NCBI GenBank assembly: GCA_016927595.1
Contig: JAFGMI010000012.1
Location: forward strand, 62,001-126,000
Reading direction: 5' to 3'
DNA length: 64,000 nt
Origin: Melioribacteraceae bacterium
GTDB taxonomy: Bacteria; Bacteroidota; Ignavibacteria; Ignavibacteriales; Melioribacteraceae
Shown: one piece after another, positions 26,802 to 34,287 of the stretch
How the letters are laid out: each line of letters begins with the position of its first letter
Numbering within the stretch: position 1 is the first letter of the stretch
The notes under the pieces: model-generated
Database searches by the model: none
What the model was told of the DNA's origin: nothing
What the model saw: the letters and a program-made list of their open reading frames with translations, nothing else
Translations under genes and position numbers: made by a program

Positions 26802-29576
26802 TCAGTGGGCTTCAAGCCAGTTATCTCCAATTCCGCTGTCAACTACTACAGGAACTTTGAGCGGCAAAGCATTTTCCATAACACTGACAATTACTTTTTT
26901 GAGTTCCTGCAGTTCGTCTTTATGCGCATCAAATATAAGTTCATCGTGTACCTGCAGAATCATTTTTGTTTTACACTTTCTTTTATTCAGTTCATCATGG
27001 ATTCTTATCATAGCAATTTTTATCATATCAGCAGCGGTACCTTGGATAGGCATATTAATCGCAACTCTTTCCTCGAATTGTCTTACAACCCTGTTATTAC
27101 TATTGATATTTTTCAGGTATCTTCGTCTGCCTAACAGCGTTTCGGAATATCCGTTCTCTCTGGCAAAAACAATTGATTCATCCATGAACTTTTTAACATT
27201 CTTAAAAGTATTGAAGTAATTATCAATAATTTCCTTTGCATGCGATTGAGTAATTCCTAGTCTAGTCTTCAATCCGAATGCTCCAATACCATAAAGAATA
27301 CCGAAGTTAACCTCTTTTGCTTTTCTTCTCATATCGGATGTTACTTCATCAGGCTTTACCTGGAAAACCAGTGCTGCAGTGCTCTTATGAATATCCTCTC
27401 CTTCGGAAAATGCTTTCATCAAGCCGGGATCTTCACAAATGCTAGCCATTATTCGCAATTCAATCTGACTGTAATCAGCGCTGAAAATTTTATAATTTTT
27501 ATTGGTCGGGATAAAAGCTTTTCTAATCTCTCTGCCGAGTTCAGTTCGTATAGGTATATTCTGTAAGTTGGGATTTATACTAGATAGTCTGCCTGTTGAG
27601 GTAACGGTCTGATTAAACGATGTATGCAACCTTCCTGTTTTTTTGTGGATCAATTTCGGGAGTGCATCTGTGTAGGTCGATTTTAATTTTGCAACCTGTC
27701 TGTATTCAAGCAGCAGGTCAATTATTTCACTCTGACCTTTAAGCGCTTCGAGCGAACGGGCATCGGTAGAGTAGCCACTTTTAGTTTTCTTTGTAGGTTG
27801 CAGTCCTAATTTATCGAATAGTATAGATTGCAATTGCTTGGTTGAATTGATATTAAATTCCCCACCGGCAAATGTATAAATTTTTGCAGTGCAGGAAATC
27901 ATGTTCTCCTCAAGTTCTTTACTTTGATTAAACAAAGCTTCCGTATCTATTTTAACACCTGTTCTCTCCATGTCTTCAAGAACTGCTACAAGAGGAAATT
28001 CAACTTCATAGGAAATACGTTCAAGTTTTTCATACTTGAGTTTCTCGGAGAACTTCTCAAACAGCCGGAAGGTAATATCCGCATCTTCGCAGGAATAATT
28101 GGATAACTCTTCCAGATCTGCTTCGAAAATCTTTTCAGGATCTTTTTTATCACCGATGAGTGTTGTAATAGAGATTGGTTTGTAATCAAGATATTTGCGT
28201 GCCAGCTCGTCCATGCTGTGTTTCTGGTCAGCATCCAGAATATAACTTGCCAGCATTGTATCGAAGTAAAATCCATTTACATTTATTCCGTGAGTCCTTA
28301 AAACTGCGATATCAAATTTACCGTTCTGGCATATTTTTTTAATCTTTTCGTTTTCAAACAAATCCTTGAAAATATTAATAAATTTTCTGATTGATAGTCT
28401 GCCGCTTAAATCAGAATGAAATAGTTTCTGATCATCCGATTCCGGCTGCAATGCTACGAAGTAAGCCTCATTAGCAGTTGTTGAAAAAGCGATACCTGCA
28501 AGTTGTGCTGTTAATACATCTAGAGAATTTGTTTCTACATCAAATACAAATTTTTCTGCATTCGATAGTCTTTCACATAGTTTAACAGCATCAATCTCTG
28601 TCAGGATTAATTTATAATCGGTTCTCGATTGATCAAATGATCCCGGATCCGATATATTCTGATCGATGTCCTCAAAAACGGACTTTTTCTTACTGAAAAT
28701 TTTCTGAAGTTTGCTTCCGAATGTTGTAAACTCCAGCTCTCTGAATATTTCCATTAGTAATTCGTAGTTTGGTTCCGTGAATTTTGCTTCTTCAAAGTGG
28801 ATTGTAATAGGTACATCAGTTTTTATTGTGGCTAGTTTCTTTGATAGAAATGCATTCACTTTATTTTCTAACAATTTGTTTTTTACACCTTTCTTTTCAA
28901 TATGATCTATGTTTTTATAAATATTCTCAATGGTACCGAATTCTTTTATTAGCGGAGTAGCGGTTTTCGGTCCTATACCTGCCACGCCGGGGATATCATC
29001 AGAGGAATCTCCAACTAATGCCAGGTAATCCACCATTTGAGACGGATTAAAATCGTATAATTCGTTTACCTTTGATTCATCGATAATTATAATCTCATCT
29101 GTTGATTTGCCAGGTTTGATAACGTGGGTATTTTTAGTTATTAATTGTACATAATCTTTATCGGGAGTAACAGCATATGAATGAAGACCTTTCTTCTCAG
29201 CCATAAGGACAGCTGTTCCGATCAGATCGTCGGCTTCAAATCCGGGTTTAATTAACAATGGAATGTTGAAAGCTGAGACTATGTCCCTGATACGTCCGAT
29301 TTGCGGTATCATATCCTCCGGCATCTCGGCGCGAGATGATTTGTATTTGTCAAATATTTCATGACGAAAAGTTTTTTCTTTTGAATCAGTGGCAACAACA
29401 AGATAATCAGGATTCGTATCTTCAATTATTTTGAACAGCTGATTCAGAAATCCGAATACCGCCGATGTGGGCTCTCCTTTGGAACTGGAAAGCGGACGAC
29501 TGATAAAAGCGAAATAGCCTTTATACGCAAGAGCCATTGCGTCTATTATAACGAAAGTTTCTTTTGGTTTTGCCAT
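26802..29576 (-). CDS. polA: DNA polymerase I
   Basis: A 924-residue Pol I with all three activities. The N-terminal 5' nuclease starts FVIIDAMALAYKGYFAF and has DDIPGVAGIGPKTA. The 3'-5' exonuclease domain keeps its acidic motif in FDVETNSLDV, so proofreading is likely intact, unlike Taq Pol I. The polymerase domain has DYSQIELRIMA, KEVNFGILYG and QVHDELIFDA. The ATG at 29576 is preferred over an upstream TTG at 29588. Pol I removes RNA primers and fills gaps in replication and repair. It is monocistronic, divergent from the EEP gene and convergent with the surface protein across a shared terminator. Confidence 0.97.
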   Translation of the reverse strand: MAKPKETFVIIDAMALAYKGYFAFISRPLSSSKGEPTSAVFGFLNQLFKIIEDTNPDYLVVATDSKEKTFRHEIFDKYKSSRAEMPEDMIPQIGRIRDIVSAFNIPLLIKPGFEADDLIGTAVLMAEKKGLHSYAVTPDKDYVQLITKNTHVIKPGKSTDEIIIIDESKVNELYDFNPSQMVDYLALVGDSSDDIPGVAGIGPKTATPLIKEFGTIENIYKNIDHIEKKGVKNKLLENKVNAFLSKKLATIKTDVPITIHFEEAKFTEPNYELLMEIFRELEFTTFGSKLQKIFSKKKSVFEDIDQNISDPGSFDQSRTDYKLILTEIDAVKLCERLSNAEKFVFDVETNSLDVLTAQLAGIAFSTTANEAYFVALQPESDDQKLFHSDLSGRLSIRKFINIFKDLFENEKIKKICQNGKFDIAVLRTHGINVNGFYFDTMLASYILDADQKHSMDELARKYLDYKPISITTLIGDKKDPEKIFEADLEELSNYSCEDADITFRLFEKFSEKLKYEKLERISYEVEFPLVAVLEDMERTGVKIDTEALFNQSKELEENMISCTAKIYTFAGGEFNINSTKQLQSILFDKLGLQPTKKTKSGYSTDARSLEALKGQSEIIDLLLEYRQVAKLKSTYTDALPKLIHKKTGRLHTSFNQTVTSTGRLSSINPNLQNIPIRTELGREIRKAFIPTNKNYKIFSADYSQIELRIMASICEDPGLMKAFSEGEDIHKSTAALVFQVKPDEVTSDMRRKAKEVNFGILYGIGAFGLKTRLGITQSHAKEIIDNYFNTFKNVKKFMDESIVFARENGYSETLLGRRRYLKNINSNNRVVRQFEERVAINMPIQGTAADMIKIAMIRIHDELNKRKCKTKMILQVHDELIFDAHKDELQELKKVIVSVMENALPLKVPVVVDSGIGDNWLEAH

Positions 29577-29601
29577 AATACCAATCAAATAGTAAAAAAT
29601 G

Positions 29602-29632
29602 ATTATAATAAATTAATTTATTATTCTTACAA
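29602..29632 (-). promoter_or_regulatory. Candidate promoter for polA
   Basis: Read on the minus strand, TTGTAA (29627-29632) is followed after 19 bases by a perfect TATAAT (29602-29607), about 26 bases upstream of the polA ATG. The spacing is two bases longer than optimal and the region is strongly AT-rich, so the call is tentative. Confidence 0.3.
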
Positions 29633-29691
29633 TTGTTGTTAATTTCTCAAACAGGAATCTGATTTCTAAAATAAATTAAAAGATTATCATT

Positions 29692-30723
29692 ATGAAGAAA
29701 ACTCTTTTTATCCTCAGCTTATTATTATCTACGCTTATTTTATATTCTCAGGAGGTCTCACAGGATACTATTTACATAGCATCATGGAACGTTGAGAATC
29801 TTTTTGACAATTTTGATGATCCCGGGAAGAACGACGAAGAATGGCTTTCTGAAAGTGAGAGAGCATGGACAAATCAAAGAATTGACAGTAAAATGATGAA
29901 TCTTGCTCGTGTTATTAAAGGTATGAATAACTTGAAAGGACCTGATATAATCGGTTTTCAGGAAGTTGAGCACAAACATTTACTGGATACCTTGTTCGCA
30001 AGGTATTTTGAAAAGGATAAATATGCAGTTGCATATGCTGAATCACCCGACAACCGCGGCATCGACTGTGGAATGGTTTATAACACTCTTCTTTTTGATT
30101 ACATATGTACCGAGAATATACCAGTAATTCTTCATGACAAATATCCGACTCGCGATATACTTCACGTAAAACTTCTGTTAAAATCTGAAGATCTAATTCT
30201 ACATACTTTCGTAAATCACTGGCCATCCAGAAGAGGCGGTCTGGAAAAATCTGAACCAAATAGACTGGCTGCAGCAGGCACGCTCCGTAAACTTGTGGAT
30301 TCATTGAATAGTAGTGACGATTACCCGGCTATAATTATTATGGGCGATTTCAATGATGAACCTGATAACAGTTCTATCAAAGATATACTTGGTGCGGCTT
30401 ACTTTAAGTGCGATTCAAGCTACACCACAGATATTACCTTATTCAATCTATCAGCCGATGAATTTATTAACGGTAACGGAACGTATCTTTACAGGGGCGA
30501 CTGGAATATGTTGGATCAAATAATAATTTCCAATAAACTCGTCAGTTTTAGAAATTTACGATACGTTTGTGATTCTTTTGAAATAATTAAACCGGCAGAA
30601 ATTATCACTCAATCGGGCAGATATAAGGGAGCTAGTATACCGACATTCGGAGGGAAATCATATCTTGGTGGCTATAGTGATCATTTCCCGGTTGGTATTA
30701 AATTAAAAATAATAAAGGATTAG
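29692..30723 (+). CDS. Exported endonuclease/exonuclease/phosphatase (EEP) family protein
   Basis: A 343-residue protein with a signal peptide (hydrophobic 4-17, cleavage near YSQ). It carries the ordered EEP motifs WNVENLFDNFDD, GFQEVE with the metal-binding Glu, GDFNDEP with the catalytic Asp/Asn pair, and SDHFP at the C-terminus with the Asp-His pair. Family members cleave DNA, RNA or phosphoesters; bacterial exported members of this sub-type are often annotated as extracellular nucleases or endonuclease I-like. Export suggests nucleic acid scavenging outside the cytoplasm, which is inference. An SDR gene follows one base downstream. Confidence 0.85.
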   Translation: MKKTLFILSLLLSTLILYSQEVSQDTIYIASWNVENLFDNFDDPGKNDEEWLSESERAWTNQRIDSKMMNLARVIKGMNNLKGPDIIGFQEVEHKHLLDTLFARYFEKDKYAVAYAESPDNRGIDCGMVYNTLLFDYICTENIPVILHDKYPTRDILHVKLLLKSEDLILHTFVNHWPSRRGGLEKSEPNRLAAAGTLRKLVDSLNSSDDYPAIIIMGDFNDEPDNSSIKDILGAAYFKCDSSYTTDITLFNLSADEFINGNGTYLYRGDWNMLDQIIISNKLVSFRNLRYVCDSFEIIKPAEIITQSGRYKGASIPTFGGKSYLGGYSDHFPVGIKLKIIKD

Positions 30724-30724
30724 T

Positions 30725-31411
30725 ATGAAAAGAATTTTCTTGCTTTTTGGTTCAACAGGTGATCTTGGGAGTGGTGTTCTTGAAAGAATGTTGAAAAAGA
30801 ATTTTGACAGGATATATCAGTTTAACAGAAAAGATATTACTGTCGATAATGACCCGAATAAAATTGAGGCTGTAAGAATACCGGATTTTACATCGGAAGA
30901 TGATATGGTTAGTGCCTATGACAAGGTTGTAGTTGATTCCGAAACATTATTGTTTGCGTTTTCAACTGTAGGGGGTTTTTACGCTAATGATTTTATAGAA
31001 ACAGAATACAGCGACTGGAAAAACAGTTTCGATCTTAATTTAAACACATCGTTTCTTATAGCCCGAGGATTTTTATACAAGGTCAGGGAATGTGCAGGCG
31101 GATCAATCTGTTTTACTTCAGCAATGACGAGTCTGAAAGCAGAGGAGAAAAAAAGTGCCTATGGGGCATCGAAATCCGCACTCAATTATCTGGTTAAAAC
31201 CATTGCATTGGAAGCTGTAAAATACAAAGCAACGGCAAATGTTGTTGCACCATACATTCTCGATACACCGGAAAACAGACAATGGGTTGACGATCCCGGT
31301 AAAATGGTTAAGCCTTCAGATATTGGAGATTTGTTGGGTGATATTTTTGACAATTATAATATAATTAATGGCAATATAATTGAACTGACTGGGGACATTC
31401 GTAGTAGATGA
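30725..31411 (+). CDS. Short-chain dehydrogenase/reductase (SDR)
   Basis: A 228-residue classical SDR. The nucleotide-binding turn is GSTGDLGSGV near residues 9-18, the catalytic Ser lies in CFTSAMTS, and the active-site pair is in AYGASKSAL (Y-x-x-x-K). It should reduce or oxidise a carbonyl/hydroxyl with NAD(P)H. The protein is slightly shorter than most SDRs, with a reduced region after the active-site helix. It follows the EEP gene by a single base and is likely cotranscribed. The substrate is unknown and the neighbours give no clue. Confidence 0.85.
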   Translation: MKRIFLLFGSTGDLGSGVLERMLKKNFDRIYQFNRKDITVDNDPNKIEAVRIPDFTSEDDMVSAYDKVVVDSETLLFAFSTVGGFYANDFIETEYSDWKNSFDLNLNTSFLIARGFLYKVRECAGGSICFTSAMTSLKAEEKKSAYGASKSALNYLVKTIALEAVKYKATANVVAPYILDTPENRQWVDDPGKMVKPSDIGDLLGDIFDNYNIINGNIIELTGDIRSR

Positions 31412-31460
31412 TTATGGTGTTTGTGGAGTAAATTCAGACAAATGTGGGCTAAATTATTTA

Positions 31461-31489
31461 TTGACTTTTACACCCTAAATATATACTAT
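31461..31489 (+). promoter_or_regulatory. Candidate sigma-70-type promoter for exbB-exbD-exbD
   Basis: TTGACT (31461-31466), an exact 17-base spacer, then TACTAT (31484-31489), about 70 bases before the exbB ATG at 31560, which has a strong GGAGG Shine-Dalgarno sequence upstream. This is the best -35/-10 match seen in the window. Confidence 0.55.
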
Positions 31490-31559
31490 TAACAGGCTCA
31501 TTTTGAATATTTAACAACATTTAGAATTAATAAATAATCAACTTTGGAGGTTATCTCTC

Positions 31560-32243
31560 ATGCAAATTTCAGAAATCATAGGGTTCTTTTCTTATCTTAT
31601 TGCACAAGCCGAAGATGCAGGTGTTTTAAGTTACCTTCAAGAGAAATTTAATGCTGGCGGCGGTTTTATGTGGCCTATTTTGGCATCTTTGGTTATCGGC
31701 TTAGGTTTCTGTTTAGAAAGGATCTGGACTCTCTCTCGTGCAAGTATGAATACAAAAAAATTCATAATTAAAGTAAAAGACGCTTTGACAAAAGGCGGTG
31801 TTGAAGAAGCAATGAAAGTCTGTGAAAACACACGCGGTTCTATCGCTTCCGTTTTCCATGCTGGTCTTTTAAGAGCTGATGAAGGTGTTGAAGCAGCTGA
31901 AAAAGCCATTATGGCCTATGGAGCCATCGAAATGGGCTTCCTTGAAAGAGGTCTGATCTGGATTTCAACTTTTATTACTATTGCACCTATGCTTGGGTTT
32001 ACAGGTACAGTACAAGGTATGATCGAAGCTTTTGATGCTATCGCTGAAGCCGCACAGATTTCACCCGGTATAGTTGCCAGCGGTATCTCTGTAGCGCTGC
32101 TTACAACGTTATTCGGTCTTATCACGGCTATGATTCTTCAGATATTCTATAATTACTTTGTTGCGAGAATTGACAAACTTGTTGCAGATATGGAAGAGAG
32201 TTCAATCGAATTGATCGATGCACTCTACGAAATGAAGAAATAA
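31560..32243 (+). CDS. exbB: MotA/TolQ/ExbB proton channel family protein
   Basis: A 227-residue inner-membrane protein with three main hydrophobic segments (around 36-55, 135-160 and 175-200). The conserved channel block near the second segment reads APMLGFTGTVQGMIEAF, and the third has GISVALLTTLFGLITA. ExbB/TolQ forms a pentameric channel that converts proton-motive force into movement of outer-membrane partners. It is followed by two ExbD-type genes, the usual Bacteroidetes/Chlorobi order. No tonB gene is next to them. Expression is probably from the promoter at 31461-31489. Confidence 0.93.
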   Translation: MQISEIIGFFSYLIAQAEDAGVLSYLQEKFNAGGGFMWPILASLVIGLGFCLERIWTLSRASMNTKKFIIKVKDALTKGGVEEAMKVCENTRGSIASVFHAGLLRADEGVEAAEKAIMAYGAIEMGFLERGLIWISTFITIAPMLGFTGTVQGMIEAFDAIAEAAQISPGIVASGISVALLTTLFGLITAMILQIFYNYFVARIDKLVADMEESSIELIDALYEMKK

Positions 32244-32273
32244 TTTTCAAAATAAAATAACAAGAAGATTAAA

Positions 32274-32807
32274 ATGGTTAAAATAAAAAAAGGCGGAACT
32301 AAAACTGCTGAGATTCCTACCAGTTCGATGGCGGATATAGCATTCTTGCTGCTGCTGTTTTTCCTTGTTGCAACGGTTATTGATGTTGATACGGGAATCG
32401 GTATAACGCTGCCTGAATATCAGGAAACGCCGGATAATGTTGTACCAATCTCGCAAGACAGGATGGCTGCGCTTTTAATAAACGAGAACGGCGATGTGCT
32501 TCTGAATAAGGAAATTATTTCAATCCCTCAGATTAAAGATAAATTAATATCTAAAATTGAAAGTAAGATTGATCTGCCCAGCAATAAAAAGCTGGTCGTT
32601 TCTATTAAAACTGACAGGAAGACAAATTATAATTTGTTCATGCAGGCTTTCGATCAGGTGAAAATAGCATACAGGGATGTAAAAAATAATCTTTCAATGA
32701 ATATGTTCGGTGTTGAATTCGATGATTTGGCAGAAGAACAGCAGGAAGAAATAAAGAATAAAGTGCCTGAAGTAATTTCATTCGCTGAACCCGAAAAAAT
32801 TAAATAA
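32274..32807 (+). CDS. exbD: ExbD/TolR family protein (first copy)
   Basis: A 177-residue protein with a short cytoplasmic N-terminus, one membrane helix (about 19-37) and a periplasmic domain. The proton-carrying aspartate is Asp21 in SSMADIAFLLLLFF. The periplasmic part is about 40 residues longer than in the second ExbD gene, with an extra region ending in an acidic C-terminus. It partners with ExbB to use proton-motive force. It is spaced 30 bases after exbB and 13 bases before the second exbD. Confidence 0.93.
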   Translation: MVKIKKGGTKTAEIPTSSMADIAFLLLLFFLVATVIDVDTGIGITLPEYQETPDNVVPISQDRMAALLINENGDVLLNKEIISIPQIKDKLISKIESKIDLPSNKKLVVSIKTDRKTNYNLFMQAFDQVKIAYRDVKNNLSMNMFGVEFDDLAEEQQEEIKNKVPEVISFAEPEKIK

Positions 32808-32820
32808 GGAATAGTTTATT

Positions 32821-33234
32821 ATGAAATTCGCAAAGAAGAGAGCATCCACTAAACAGGAAATCCCAACTGCTTCGATGCCGGATATTGTTTTTATGTTGCT
32901 GTTGTTTTTTATGGTTACTACAACATTACGCGAAGTTGATGTTATGGTTCAGTTTAAATTACCCGAAGCCGAAGCTATTCAAAAGATAGAGAACAAAAGG
33001 CTCATCTCTTATATATGGATTGGAAATGATGGTCGTATACAGCTTAATGATAATCTGGTAAAATTGGAAGAAGTAAGAGAAATTATGTATAATAAACGAG
33101 TTGACCTGCCGAATGTTATAGTTTCACTGAGAATTGATAAAAATTCCGAAATGGGTATTGTAATGGATATTCAGCAGGAACTTAGAAAAGCTGATGCGAG
33201 AAGAGTGAATTATTCAGCAATGTTGAAACAATAG
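32821..33234 (+). CDS. exbD: ExbD/TolR family protein (second copy)
   Basis: A 137-residue ExbD-type protein. The membrane helix (about 20-39) contains Asp21 in ASMPDIVFMLLLFF, at the same position as in the first copy. The periplasmic domain is of normal short length and ends in DARRVNYSAMLKQ. Paired ExbD genes are typical of this phylum and the two may form a heteromer. The operon ends with a strong terminator 25 bases downstream. Confidence 0.93.
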   Translation: MKFAKKRASTKQEIPTASMPDIVFMLLLFFMVTTTLREVDVMVQFKLPEAEAIQKIENKRLISYIWIGNDGRIQLNDNLVKLEEVREIMYNKRVDLPNVIVSLRIDKNSEMGIVMDIQQELRKADARRVNYSAMLKQ

Positions 33235-33258
33235 TTAAACAATATTTTGTTAATTTTG

Positions 33259-33294
33259 GGCAGGTTGTATATCTTATAACCTGCCTTTTTTTTT
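33259..33294 (+). terminator. Strong Rho-independent terminator after the exb operon
   Basis: An eight-base-pair GC-rich stem (GGCAGGTT 33259-33266, AACCTGCC 33278-33285) is followed directly by nine T residues (33286-33294). It ends the exbB-exbD-exbD transcript 25 bases past the last stop. The YqeY gene starts ten bases later, so that gene may be read by leak-through or from a promoter inside this region. Confidence 0.9.
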
Positions 33295-33303
33295 GAGGTT
33301 TTT

Positions 33304-33750
33304 ATGACTTTAAAGGAAAAAATCAGTAACGATCTTAAAGAAGCGATGAAGTCGGGGGACAAAACAAGACTGGCTACAGTGCGCTCAATTCGTGCTTTGA
33401 TTCTTGAATTTGAAAAAAGCGGCTCTGATTCTGAAATGAATCCGGATGATGAAATCAATCTCTTGACATCCGCAGCAAAAAAACGCAAGGACTCTATTGA
33501 ACAGTACGAAAAAGCCGGCAGGATTGATCTTGCAGATCAGGAAAAAGCTGAACTGGAAATACTAACTGCTTATCTGCCTGCCCAGATGGATCCCGACGAA
33601 CTTTACTCTGAAGTAAAAAAACTGGCTGAGGAATTAGGGGTAAGTAATAAATCAGATTTCAAGATTCTGATGCCTAAGGCTATTCAGAAATTTAAGGGTA
33701 AAGCAGACGGAAAATTAGTTAAAGAAATAGTAGAGAAAGTTTTGGAATAA
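33304..33750 (+). CDS. GatB/YqeY domain protein
   Basis: A 148-residue YqeY-type protein, similar to the tail domain of the GatB subunit of the amidotransferase that makes Gln-tRNA. The start MTLKEKISNDLKEAMKSGDKTRLATVR, given here only as a description of the first helix, and the later EILTAYLPAQMDPDEL block are characteristic of the family. Stand-alone members are thought to bind tRNA or assist aminoacylation, but their role is not settled. It is followed after two bases by a CvpA-like gene and then mutS2, a common neighbourhood. Confidence 0.9.
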   Translation: MTLKEKISNDLKEAMKSGDKTRLATVRSIRALILEFEKSGSDSEMNPDDEINLLTSAAKKRKDSIEQYEKAGRIDLADQEKAELEILTAYLPAQMDPDELYSEVKKLAEELGVSNKSDFKILMPKAIQKFKGKADGKLVKEIVEKVLE

Positions 33751-33752
33751 CA

Positions 33753-34286
33753 TTGAATTATCTTGACTATCTAATTATTGCAGTTATAATTCTGGGTTTT
33801 ATACTCGGTTTTAAAGACGGTCTAGTTCGTAAAATTATAGGCGTGCTTGGATTAATAATAGGCGTAGCTCTGGCATTCGAATACTCCGATGATATTGCTG
33901 TTTATCTGGCACCGTTTCTTAACGACGAAATTTATTTAGCCGAGTTGTTTTCAGGTTTTCTGATTTTTTTCATTACAATGATCCTTTTTGCTATTTTAAA
34001 ACGGATTATTCATCCATTCGATAAAGTAAACAGGTTTATGAATCAACTTTTAGGGGGTATAGCCGGCGCAGTCCAGATAATATTTTTCATAAGCGGTTTT
34101 TTACTTCTTATGAATGTGTTCAGTTACCCGGATAAATCCGACAGATCCGAATCATTATTATATGATATCACTTATAGTGTAATTCCTTCTACCATTGACC
34201 TGTTTATGGGAAAGGACTCTAAAGCTCAAAATATTATTAAAGACTATATCGAGGAGAAAGAATCTACTCCTCAACCGGTGAATTAA
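33753..34286 (+). CDS. CvpA family membrane protein
   Basis: A 177-residue protein with four hydrophobic segments (about 4-20, 26-45, 62-82 and 97-118). The N-terminus NYLDYLIIAVIILGFILGFKDG is typical of CvpA, named for colicin V production; the family function is unresolved, with suggestions of peptidoglycan or envelope roles. The start is TTG two bases after the YqeY stop, with GGAA upstream. It is followed by mutS2 after one base, and cvpA-mutS2 pairs are widely conserved. Confidence 0.87.
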   Translation: MNYLDYLIIAVIILGFILGFKDGLVRKIIGVLGLIIGVALAFEYSDDIAVYLAPFLNDEIYLAELFSGFLIFFITMILFAILKRIIHPFDKVNRFMNQLLGGIAGAVQIIFFISGFLLLMNVFSYPDKSDRSESLLYDITYSVIPSTIDLFMGKDSKAQNIIKDYIEEKESTPQPVN

Positions 34287-34287
34287 T

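Noticed and set aside
26769-27134. Plus-strand open frame of 121 codons inside polA
   Set aside because: It lies fully antisense to the C-terminal end of polA, starts in the terminator region and shows no protein-like motif.
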